Shown: piece after piece, positions 1 to 6,514 of the stretch
Position numbering within the stretch: position 1 is the stretch's first letter
Layout: each line of letters begins with the position of its first letter
Assembly: GCA_017629415.1 (NCBI GenBank)
Contig: JAGBXG010000069.1
Location: 1-16,998, forward strand
Source of the DNA: Pseudomonadota bacterium
GTDB taxonomy: Bacteria > Myxococcota > Bradymonadia > UBA4248
Direction: 5' to 3'
DNA: 16,998 bases
The notes under the pieces: model-generated
Seen by the model: the letters and a program-made list of their open reading frames with translations, nothing else
Told to the model about the DNA's origin: nothing
The model's database searches: none
Translations under genes and position numbers: made by a program

Positions 1-1
1 C

Positions 2-745
2 GAAGATAATGGCATCAAAGACGGCCATATTACGACCACCGTATTTCATTCCGGCGCCATTTTGGATGCCAAAACGACATCTTATAAAGAAGCGATTGCC
101 GGCATTACCGACACAGATGCTCAAAATGATATCATCAAAGACATGATGAAAAAACAGCATCAGGTCATGTATGCCAAACTGACAGAAGGCAGCTATGAAG
201 ATATCGTCAATGGCACTGCCAAGCGTACTTCTGCACCCCAGCATCAGGTCATCCGTAAAGCAACGACATCTGCACCCCAGCCGCCCATAGGTCATTCCAA
301 TCCGCAAGTCCAGCCGGTTCCTGCCGCATCGTCTATCGGCAATTTAGCCAGCCGTTCAGATTTTGATAATGCTGCAGCCAGCTCAAAAGTCATGAATAAA
401 CCCAATATTCTGCGCGCGTCTCAGCAAATGCCTGGCGTTGCGAAGAATATCGGCATGAAATCTCTGACCACCAATTTAACGCAGAAACCTTCGGGCATGC
501 AGCCGATTGTCAATACTTCCGCCATTTCTCAAATCGGCCATCAATCACAGCAAAATGCCCAAGTATCGCGTCAAGCCGTTGCTGCGCCTGTACGCGTTCC
601 CCATATGAACATCCCAATCACACGCTCAAGAGCTGTCATCAAAGCCATGGCCATTCAACCGCATAAATCCTTCACAGGATTCCGATGGCCCAACGATGAC
701 CTCGCCATTGACGTTCTCGTCGCCACCTTGCTTGACAACGTCTAA
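2..745 (+). CDS. Hypothetical protein, C-terminal part (5' end outside window)
   Basis: The reading frame is open from the first complete codon at position 2 to a TAA at 743-745, giving 247 visible residues. The gene starts upstream of the window, so a TTG at 62 is not its start. The first ~75 residues look like a folded domain with many charged residues (a Thr-rich strand, then helix-like stretches with Lys and Met). The middle is a low-complexity linker rich in Pro, Ala, Ser, Gln and Asn. The last ~45 residues look folded again, with an aromatic-acidic stretch (F-R-W-P-N-D-D) and a hydrophobic C-terminus. No signal peptide or membrane segment is visible in this part. I do not recognise the family. 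The layout of two small domains joined by a flexible linker would suit a regulatory or scaffold protein, but that is speculation. Its stop codon overlaps that of the convergent cbiO gene. Confidence 0.75.
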   Translation, partial: EDNGIKDGHITTTVFHSGAILDAKTTSYKEAIAGITDTDAQNDIIKDMMKKQHQVMYAKLTEGSYEDIVNGTAKRTSAPQHQVIRKATTSAPQPPIGHSNPQVQPVPAASSIGNLASRSDFDNAAASSKVMNKPNILRASQQMPGVAKNIGMKSLTTNLTQKPSGMQPIVNTSAISQIGHQSQQNAQVSRQAVAAPVRVPHMNIPITRSRAVIKAMAIQPHKSFTGFRWPNDDLAIDVLVATLLDNV

Positions 746-1461
746 TCCAGCCAGTCGGCACCGCACGAAGCCATTAACGCGCGATCGCGAAACAACGTTT
801 CACAGGGACCATCCGCAACCATATGCCCGTCTCTGAGAAGAATCGCGCGGCTGCACATGCGGTACGCAAATCCAATATCATGCGTTGAAATGATACGCGC
901 CTGCGGCAAGTCCAATAATGCAGATTCCAGCCTGCGGCGCGAACACGCATCTAAAAAAGCCGTTGGCTCATCCAGCAAAAGAAGTTTCGGAGACATGCAT
1001 AATACCGCCGCTAAAGCTGCCATGCGTTTTTCACCGCCACTCAGTGCATGCGCCGAACGTTCCGCAAATGCCTCCAACTCAAAACGGCTTAACCACTCGT
1101 CCACATGCTCACGGATTTCAGTCTCGGAATATCCCATATTTTCAAGCCCAAATGCCAAATCATCACGAATCGTCGGGCTGAAAAGCTGTTCATCCGGTGT
1201 CTGAAAAACAAATCCAATCTCACGACGGATTTGGGCCGCTGTTTTGCGTTCCAGCCGGATACCCTTCCATTCAATGACACCTGTATGCGGCACAATGCCG
1301 ACCAAAGAAAGCATCAGCGTCGTTTTGCCTGCACCATTGGCACCAATAAGCGCAACGCGTTCATCCACTTCCACGTCAAATGAAATCTTATCGATAACCG
1401 GCTTCTCGCTGGTTGGATAACGCAATGTCAGCTCACGCACATTTAAAATTCGTTCACTCAT
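742..1461 (-). CDS. cbiO: ECF transporter ATPase (cobalt/nickel type, CbiO family)
   Basis: A 239-residue cytoplasmic ABC ATPase that would power the CbiMQ metal importer. From the chosen start it has Walker A G-A-N-G-A-G-K-T-T (residues 40-48), the Q-loop Gln in V-F-Q-T-P-D-E-Q-L-F (about 87), the signature L-S-G-G-E (140-144), Walker B L-L-L-L-D-E-P (160-166) and the switch His of S-T-H-D (194). The D-E-Q-L-F stretch after the Q-loop is typical of CbiO/EcfA ATPases. The frame is open further upstream, but the ATG at 1461 is chosen because it overlaps the cbiQ stop as ATGA, has AAGG 8 nt upstream and gives the normal family length. The overlap implies translational coupling to cbiQ. Only one ATPase gene is present, as in homodimeric Cbi/Nik systems. 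Family assignment is sure; Co versus Ni cannot be settled. Confidence 0.93.
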   Translation of the reverse strand: MSERILNVRELTLRYPTSEKPVIDKISFDVEVDERVALIGANGAGKTTLMLSLVGIVPHTGVIEWKGIRLERKTAAQIRREIGFVFQTPDEQLFSPTIRDDLAFGLENMGYSETEIREHVDEWLSRFELEAFAERSAHALSGGEKRMAALAAVLCMSPKLLLLDEPTAFLDACSRRRLESALLDLPQARIISTHDIGFAYRMCSRAILLRDGHMVADGPCETLFRDRALMASCGADWLD

Positions 1462-2210
1462 CTCCAAAACCTTATCAAAATACACAAACTCATCATCATA
1501 ACGGTCACCCCCCACTCCCCAAAAGTTGGCTTTCGATATTTCACAGGCCATCTGCTGCCTTGCGTGCCCCCAGCTTCATACCCTCTGCAAAGCATGGCAT
1601 GATAAACGCTCGATGCGCGCTGGAAACTCCGTATCAACAAACCTCCAGCAAAACTCCCAAACCGAGAAATCATCACACCACGCCGTGATCCTCCGCGAAG
1701 CTCCCATGCCATTTTCAACCGTTTGGCTTCATCTATCAAAATACCGAGATATCGGCACATCAACTCAAAAATCTGCACCATTTCTGCCGGCATTTTCAGC
1801 TGACGCATGCCTAGCGCCAAATCGCGCAAAGACGTTGTGCCGATGAGCACCAAAATGGCTCCGACACATAACAATGTGCGCAAAAAAATCGAAATCAGGC
1901 TTAAAACACCGCCAGTTATGTTCATTCCCCAAATATAGAACAGCTCAAAATCCCAAAAACAACCCCATACTCCAGCAAAAACAGCAAACGGAAGCGCCAC
2001 ACACAAACGACGAAAATACAGCGACATCGGAATCGCCGACATCCCCAAAAACAAACACAATACCAGGATAAACGGCAACAGACGCACAGTTTCTTGCCGG
2101 TCACAAGACATGACACAAAGGACAAATCCAAGCGTCATCACAATTTTAAGCGCCGGATGAAACGCCTGTAATGGACCGCGGCTTTGAGCACATGATTCCA
2201 ATGAATGCAT
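1458..2210 (-). CDS. cbiQ: ECF transporter transmembrane coupling protein (CbiQ family)
   Basis: A 250-residue inner-membrane protein, the T component that couples the ATPase to the substrate-binding subunit of a cobalt/nickel ECF importer. Hydrophobic segments lie near residues 22-35, 44-62, 68-90, 98-125 and 235-248. The two cytoplasmic coupling motifs of the family are visible as A-W-E-L-R-G (about 168-173) and A-M-L-C-R-G-Y (205-211), variants of the Ala-Arg-Gly signature. The length is usual for the family. The ATG at 2210 begins a typical N-terminus (R-G-P-L...H-P-A-L-K, residues 11-22), although its ribosome-binding site is weak. cbiQ is the first gene of a two-gene minus-strand operon with cbiO, with a 4-nt overlap. 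The partner cbiM is transcribed away from it, unlike the common cbiMNQO order. Confidence 0.92.
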   Translation of the reverse strand: MHSLESCAQSRGPLQAFHPALKIVMTLGFVLCVMSCDRQETVRLLPFILVLCLFLGMSAIPMSLYFRRLCVALPFAVFAGVWGCFWDFELFYIWGMNITGGVLSLISIFLRTLLCVGAILVLIGTTSLRDLALGMRQLKMPAEMVQIFELMCRYLGILIDEAKRLKMAWELRGGSRRGVMISRFGSFAGGLLIRSFQRASSVYHAMLCRGYEAGGTQGSRWPVKYRKPTFGEWGVTVMMMSLCILIRFWR

Positions 2211-2288
2211 CTTTAATCATCCCAAAAACTGTACGAAACTTTGCAGGCAAATCCCTGCTCAGATACAGCTTTTACATAAAAACCACAT

Positions 2289-2324
2289 ACACTGCGATAT
2301 TTTCCATGTATACCCACACAGTGT
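2289..2324. promoter_or_regulatory. Interrupted dyad, possible operator of the divergent metal-import genes
   Basis: ACACTG at 2289-2294 and CAGTGT at 2319-2324 are perfect inverted copies separated by 24 bp. Each is followed by a CGA/CGCA-like extension. The site lies about 80 bp upstream of cbiQ, where a repressor of the uptake genes could bind. The half-sites do not match the NikR consensus GTATGA/TCATAC that I know. A 6-bp dyad can occur by chance, so this is only a candidate. Confidence 0.25.
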
Positions 2325-2396
2325 CGCATTTCTCTCACAAGGCGGCATATCAATAGAGCTCTTGACTTACGCCTTGAGCTTCATCCCACAGCGTGT

Positions 2397-2451
2397 GCAA
2401 AAGTCTTTTGGGGCTCCGCCCCAAACCACGCCAAGGGGCTGAACTCCTTGG
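2397..2451. repeat. GC-rich double-hairpin repeat, copy 1 (left of cbiM)
   Basis: Two hairpins lie in series. The first has an 8-bp stem TTTGGGGC/GCCCCAAA with loop TCC (2407-2425). The second pairs CCAAGG with CCTTGG, extending to about 8 bp with a G-T pair (2431-2451). The first hairpin and its flanks reappear in degenerate form at 3653-3704 in the same orientation, on the other side of cbiM. There is no clear U-tract, so this is better called an intergenic palindromic repeat than an intrinsic terminator. Confidence 0.6.
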
Positions 2452-2652
2452 CCCCACAATGGGAACTTAGGTTTTCATAGATTAGCCAGGTACTGATAAC
2501 TATCTTTTTTCGGGAAAATGGGGAGACACACGCTCTTTTTTTTCCCCGCAACCTGCCACTTCGTAAGTCTTTGGTAACTTTGCATACGCCGTGAGCTTCC
2601 CCCACAAAATCAACTTCATCATTCATATATTTCTCAGCAAAGGATTCTATTT

Positions 2653-3633
2653 ATGCACATGTCAGATGCCTTGCTCAATCCAACCGTCAGTCTTACCATG
2701 GCCGGTGTTTCTGCGGCTGCCCTGGGATATGCATGTTTTAAGATGCGCCAGGATCCCAAGACCCATGAAAAACTACCTCTGCTGGCCATGGCTGGTGCAT
2801 TTGTCTTCGCAGCCCAAATGATCAATTTTACAATTCCCGGCACCGGTTCAAGCGGCCATATCGGCGGCGGCTTGCTTTTGGCTGCCTTGCTTGGACCTTG
2901 GCCATCCTTGGTGACGATTTCCGTCGTTCTGCTCATTCAATGTTTGCTGTTTGCAGATGGCGGTTTACTGGCTTTGGGATGCAATATTTTTAATATGGGG
3001 GTTATACCTTGTTTGGCCGTCTATCCCTTGTTCAAATCCCTCATGTCACGCCATCTCATCGGCGGCACCATGACCGGCGCACTTGCGGCTTTGCCGCTTG
3101 GAGCTTTTGCCGTTGTCTTACAAACCACATTTTCCGGCATTACAGCACTGCCTTTCGGAGCTTTTGCTCAACTCATGCTGCCCATCCATCTTGCCATTGC
3201 CCTCGGAGAAGGTCTGGCAACGGCCGCAGTGCTGACATTTGTAGCCAAAACACACCCGGAACTCCTCGATGTTCCCCTCGATGTTTCAAAACTTTCTGAA
3301 TTCAGACTTTCTAAAAAAGCTGTCATTGCCATTTTAGGCATTGTTGCCGTTTGTCTTGGGGTTGGTATTTCTGCCTTTGCCTCCGCACTGCCTGACGGTC
3401 TGGAATGGGCGATTCTCAATACGGCAGGCACCGAAAACCTTCCTGTTTCATCACAAACGATGTTTACAACCGCTCAAACAGTTCAAAATCAAACCTCCCT
3501 TTTCCCCGATTATGCATGGGATCCCATCCCAGGCGGTTCTTATATTGCCGCAGCCATCGGACTTATCGTCACATGTCTGGCTGTTTTCGGACTCGGACGC
3601 GTTTTTTCTAAAAAACACACCAAAGCGATTTGA
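2653..3633 (+). CDS. cbiM: ECF cobalt/nickel importer substrate subunit, CbiM-CbiN-like fusion
   Basis: A 326-residue inner-membrane protein that binds and passes Co2+ or Ni2+ in an ECF importer with CbiQ and CbiO. It starts Met-His-Met-Ser-Asp-Ala; the His at position 2 and the extreme N-terminus form the metal site in CbiM/NikM proteins, which supports the ATG at 2653 (A-A-A-G-G-A 8 nt upstream). Conserved S-G-H-I-G-G-G lies at 67-73, in a core of several membrane helices reaching to about residue 200. After a short soluble linker come a helix (about 222-245), the motif P-D-G-L-E-W (247-252), an extracytoplasmic stretch with F-P-D-Y-A (284-288), and a last helix (296-316). This tail matches the small N subunit/PDGLE domain fused to M, as in NikMN-type proteins. 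The fusion explains why no separate cbiN is seen. Metal specificity (Co or Ni) is undecided. Confidence 0.92.
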   Translation: MHMSDALLNPTVSLTMAGVSAAALGYACFKMRQDPKTHEKLPLLAMAGAFVFAAQMINFTIPGTGSSGHIGGGLLLAALLGPWPSLVTISVVLLIQCLLFADGGLLALGCNIFNMGVIPCLAVYPLFKSLMSRHLIGGTMTGALAALPLGAFAVVLQTTFSGITALPFGAFAQLMLPIHLAIALGEGLATAAVLTFVAKTHPELLDVPLDVSKLSEFRLSKKAVIAILGIVAVCLGVGISAFASALPDGLEWAILNTAGTENLPVSSQTMFTTAQTVQNQTSLFPDYAWDPIPGGSYIAAAIGLIVTCLAVFGLGRVFSKKHTKAI

Positions 3634-3652
3634 AACCTTGTCCACGACATAC

Positions 3653-3704
3653 GCAAAGTTCTTTGTGGCTCAGCCCCAAACCCCGCCAGAAAGCTCACCC
3701 CCCT
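3653..3704. repeat. GC-rich hairpin repeat, copy 2 (right of cbiM)
   Basis: A degenerate copy of the element at 2397-2451. It shares GCAAA, then a hairpin TTTGTGGC/GCCCCAAA (3664-3682, one mismatch) with loop TCA, then CCCGCC and a C-rich tail. It lies in the 80-bp gap between the convergent ends of cbiM and the sigma-54 activator gene. It could help end transcription from either side, but no U-tract follows the stem on either strand. Confidence 0.5.
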
Positions 3705-3713
3705 TGAACATGC

Positions 3714-6014
3714 CTATCTTCTCAATTTTTTTATGCTGATACCCAGCTGATTCATTCGGATCAGAATTTTCTGCTTGATGCTTTTGCTCTCGTCACCAAA
3801 CAGTTTTTTTCCCATGAGCTGCAAGTCGCCGTCACACAGTTCAAACATCTGGCATAAATAACGGCGTTCAAGGGTCTGTCGCAGTTCCCCAAAATCTGCC
3901 ATTTCACCGATTTCGCAAAATGCCGTCCCATCAGATAATGCAGTCTGAGCTTGATGTGCCGCCTGAACCTTGTCAATTCCACCAAGCAATGTCAGCGCAT
4001 AATAATGGTCGATTTCTACGATACGGCTTTTGGAATTTGAAACTTTCAAATCATACAATGCCCTTAAAATAAGGGTATCCAACACACTTTCAAGCTCTCT
4101 CGTGTTGCCTGGCCATTCGTATGAAAGGAACAAATCCCGTGTTGCCGGTACAAATCGAATACAAATATCGTCTGAAGTGACAGTGCCAATGTTTTGAAAT
4201 TCTACCTTAATATGTGAACCGCCACCGCACCTGCGTTGCATATCCATGACATGCGGCATCATATCTTCGCCATGCATCATTTTTTGCACCAGCGTTTCCA
4301 CAAGCGCCGGCAAATCATCACGTCGCTCCACAAGCGCTGGCAAAGCAATCCGCATTGCAGGTCCAAAACGCATATATAAATCGAATCTGAATCGATTGGC
4401 TGCAATCTCCTGCTCAAGATCAAGATGGGTTGCCACCACGACTTTGACATCTACACGCCGCCTTGTTTCATGTGCCGCACCGACGCGCCGAAGCATTTTA
4501 TCCTGTAAAAACAGCAGCAATTTGCGCTGATTCTCCATAGACAAATTGCCGATTTCATCGAGAAACAGAATGCCGCCGTCTGCTTCTTCAATCATGCCAG
4601 CTCTGTCCTGAGTTGCCCCCGAATAAGCACCTTTCACATGTCCAAATAATTCACTTTCTACCAGCGTGTCGGGAATGGCTGACAAATCCAAAGTCACCAG
4701 TTTTTTGCGACCGCTCATTGGCAAAATGATATGTTCAACAAGCGAACTTTTACCTGAACCGCTAGGCCCCGTAATCAACAGCGTTCTCGGCCCCTGACTC
4801 ATGATTTCCAGCTGACGGCGGATCAGCTGAATACGCGGTGACGATCCCCAAAAATATCCCTGGACAACCGTGGCTTCACGTCCCATACGTATGACGCTTT
4901 CCAAACGCGTCGCCAAAGCATCCAAACTGTCTTCGTCATCGACAAACTGAAGCCCTTCAAGCCCTTCCAAAAGACTTGCCGCACCATCCGGCAAACGGCT
5001 CAACGATGTCATCAGCATAATCGGAATATGACGAAATTCCGGCATACGTCGCAAATGACGGGCTATCACAAGACCTTGCAATGCCTTGACCTTCTCTTCC
5101 GTATTGAACGCAGGCATATCGGGAAGCCACAACAGCTCATCCGGTCTCAAATCATCAAACCTCACGTCCAAAAGCACGGCATCAAGTCGCCGCGCATGCA
5201 TGCGCGCAAAACGCAAAGCCTCCACTGTATCCTGATAAGTTCTGGCTCGTTTGAATTCACAGCTGTCGCGTTTGGGGCATTCTGTGCATTCATATTCTGT
5301 TTTACCGCAACGTCTTGCCCACAAAAAACGTTCGCGAAACGTTGGATGCGCCTGAAGTCTGTCCACCAAAACAAGGCGATCATCCACAACAAGCACGCGA
5401 GGCTTTTCAACGGTTTCTCCCCGCGCATCGATACCGTTTTTTGAAGATAAAACAGAAACCTCTGAAAAATTCTCCAATTTGGCGGCTTTATCTGTACTTT
5501 TCAAAGCCTTCGTTGAATGGGGTTCTGCATATTTTCCTGCAACCGACTGTCCTTTTTCACCGGATAAAGCTTTTGTCTCAGGTGTCAAACCAAAAAATTC
5601 AAGTGCTGACCAGGCATCATCCTGAGTGTCCGTCATACCGGCACAAGACGGCTCACATGCCACTTCAAACCTATGAACTGACTCTGTAAGTGCCCTTAAA
5701 TCATGAATCAACGCCATATCGGGCACACCGCCGCAAAGCATCAGCTTCTTCAATCCAGATTCGTGCTGTTTTAAAGCCGCACAAGCCTTTTCAATCTCAA
5801 CAAATGCAGTATTTAACCTTTCCGACCAACCTTCATCTCGGCGCATTCGGAATCCCAAAACGCACGCTAACGCACAAATTCCGCTGCCTGAATCAAAAAT
5901 ACGTCGAATCAGCACTCGAATTTCATCAGCAGTCAAGATTTGTCCTTCAGCAGGAATGTCGAGATGTTTAATAAGGTCGTGCCTGACCCGGCGAGCCATT
6001 TCTAGAGTCTGCAT
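3714..6014 (-). CDS. Sigma-54-dependent transcriptional activator with atypical Cys-rich receiver domain
   Basis: A 766-residue regulator. Residues 1-125 look helical and ~125-203 form a linker. Residues ~204-375 resemble a response-regulator receiver: V-L-V-V-D-D (207-212), candidate phospho-acceptor Asp283 in A-V-L-L-D-V-R, and M-T-S (335-337). The spacing from D-D to Asp283 is about 70 residues instead of the usual 40-odd; the extra segment holds Cys236, 243, 246 and 252. The usual Lys near the end appears replaced by Asp (F-V-D-D, 357-360). The AAA+ domain follows: Walker A G-P-S-G-S-G-K-S-S (416-424), E-S-E-L-F-G-H (453-459), sigma-54-contact loop G-A-Y-S-G-A (462-467; usually GAFTGA), Walker B G-G-I-L-F-L-D-E-I-G-N (480-490) and W-P-G-N-T-R-E-L (634-641). 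A Fis-like helical C-terminus (~708-766) should bind DNA. The ATG at 6014 is the first in frame after a stop, with a weak ribosome-binding site. Targets are unknown. Confidence 0.88.
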   Translation of the reverse strand: MQTLEMARRVRHDLIKHLDIPAEGQILTADEIRVLIRRIFDSGSGICALACVLGFRMRRDEGWSERLNTAFVEIEKACAALKQHESGLKKLMLCGGVPDMALIHDLRALTESVHRFEVACEPSCAGMTDTQDDAWSALEFFGLTPETKALSGEKGQSVAGKYAEPHSTKALKSTDKAAKLENFSEVSVLSSKNGIDARGETVEKPRVLVVDDRLVLVDRLQAHPTFRERFLWARRCGKTEYECTECPKRDSCEFKRARTYQDTVEALRFARMHARRLDAVLLDVRFDDLRPDELLWLPDMPAFNTEEKVKALQGLVIARHLRRMPEFRHIPIMLMTSLSRLPDGAASLLEGLEGLQFVDDEDSLDALATRLESVIRMGREATVVQGYFWGSSPRIQLIRRQLEIMSQGPRTLLITGPSGSGKSSLVEHIILPMSGRKKLVTLDLSAIPDTLVESELFGHVKGAYSGATQDRAGMIEEADGGILFLDEIGNLSMENQRKLLLFLQDKMLRRVGAAHETRRRVDVKVVVATHLDLEQEIAANRFRFDLYMRFGPAMRIALPALVERRDDLPALVETLVQKMMHGEDMMPHVMDMQRRCGGGSHIKVEFQNIGTVTSDDICIRFVPATRDLFLSYEWPGNTRELESVLDTLILRALYDLKVSNSKSRIVEIDHYYALTLLGGIDKVQAAHQAQTALSDGTAFCEIGEMADFGELRQTLERRYLCQMFELCDGDLQLMGKKLFGDESKSIKQKILIRMNQLGISIKKLRR

Positions 6015-6109
6015 GGAACATGAACCCAGTTGTTATCCGGTAGATGAAATGTGACAAAAACAATTTCTAAAATGATCGAGTTTATACCCATGATGTCATG
6101 GACGCGAAG

Positions 6110-6185
6110 GCAAAGCTATGTCGCCTTTCGGCGCCATACGCTTTGCTTTGCGCGGCTATGTCGCCTGCGGCTCCATACACCGCGC
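6110..6185. repeat. Tandem pair of related stem-loops
   Basis: Hairpin 1 (6110-6146) pairs GCAAAGC with GCTTTGC, TATG with CATA, and CGCC with GGCG. Hairpin 2 (6150-6185) pairs GCGCGG with CCGCGC and TATG with CATA around a CC/GG core. Both share the inner block CTATGTCGCCT...CGGC.CCATAC, while their outer stems differ in sequence yet each stays self-complementary. This is the pattern of a REP/BIME-like palindromic unit. Confidence 0.65.
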
Positions 6186-6336
6186 CAACAACATCTGACA
6201 AATTTTTACAAAAAGATTCCAAAGCGAGTCCACATCAATACGCTGAGAAATCTTTGACCCCTTATCTCATGCTCAAATACAATATGGTGTAAAGCTACTC
6301 CTCTTTCTCCTCTTGGAAAAAGGGAAAAGAGACTCA

Positions 6337-6354
6337 TGTTCAGACAGTCCTTAG
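6337..6354 (+). repeat. 18-bp direct repeat, left copy
   Basis: TGTTCAGACAGTCCTTAG, identical to 6479-6496. It lies 6 bp before the triple-hairpin element. Its TTCAGA (6339-6344) is also complementary to TCTGAA at 6361-6366, at the element's first bases. Confidence 0.85.
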
Positions 6355-6360
6355 GAAATA

Positions 6361-6462
6361 TCTGAATAAAACTCGTGCGGGGCGTTGCGGGGCGCCGTCC
6401 CCGCATCGGGGGTAGCCGCGTATTTGCTTGCAAATAGCGGCGTAGGGGGCTTGGCCCCCTTA
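6361..6462 (+). repeat. Triple-hairpin dispersed repeat, copy 1
   Basis: A 102-bp element with three hairpins in a row: GCGGGG/CCCCGC (about 6387-6404), GCCGC-g-TATTTGC with GCAAATA-GCGGC (6415-6441), and AGGGGGC/GCCCCCT (6444-6460). An inverted copy of the same length lies at 15378-15479. My hand alignment gives about 19 differences over ~103 columns. Loops differ between copies while stems are kept. It has no coding potential of its own. Confidence 0.8.
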
Positions 6463-6478
6463 TATGCAAAAAAGAAAT

Positions 6479-6496
6479 TGTTCAGACAGTCCTTAG
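6479..6496 (+). repeat. 18-bp direct repeat, right copy
   Basis: Exact second copy of TGTTCAGACAGTCCTTAG, 16 bp after the triple-hairpin element and 18 bp before the stop of the Cys-rich lipoprotein gene. The two copies are 124 bp apart (end to start). Confidence 0.85.
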
Positions 6497-6514
6497 ATGC
6501 TGCACGCTGATTTT

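Larger units (their letters stand above)
2211..2652. other. 442-bp divergent spacer between cbiQ and cbiM
   Basis: No credible gene is present. The spacer must hold the promoters of both divergent units. It contains an interrupted dyad near the cbiQ side (2289-2324), a GC-rich double-hairpin repeat (2397-2451) and a T-rich stretch (about 2532-2541). A phrase resembling TACGCC-TGAGCTTC followed by CCCAC occurs twice, near 2369 and 2586, so the spacer may carry a partial duplication. I could not assign -35/-10 boxes with confidence. An A-A-A-G-G-A ribosome-binding site at 2639-2644 lies 8 nt before the cbiM ATG. I looked for a cobalamin riboswitch and did not find a convincing one. Confidence 0.6.
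6015..6514. other. 500-bp gene-free region packed with structured repeats
   Basis: No convincing gene: the short frames here are low-complexity and run through palindromes. The region holds, in order, the leader of the sigma-54 activator (read leftwards), a tandem pair of stem-loops (6110-6185), an A/T-rich stretch, an imperfect CT/GA-rich hairpin (about 6301-6331), and an 18-bp direct repeat (6337-6354 and 6479-6496) enclosing a triple-hairpin element (6361-6462). It sits downstream of the Cys-rich lipoprotein gene, so these structures may also be in that mRNA's 3' end. Confidence 0.7.

Noticed and set aside
2484..2580. Possible cobalamin riboswitch upstream of cbiM
   Set aside because: Fragments such as CGGGAA, CCCCGCAAC and CCTGCC occur, but the conserved B12 box is missing, the order is wrong and a T-rich run breaks the core. 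I do not call it.
6051..6292. Short plus-strand frames between the activator and the Cys-rich gene
   Set aside because: They translate the palindromic stem-loops; no start signal or domain is seen.
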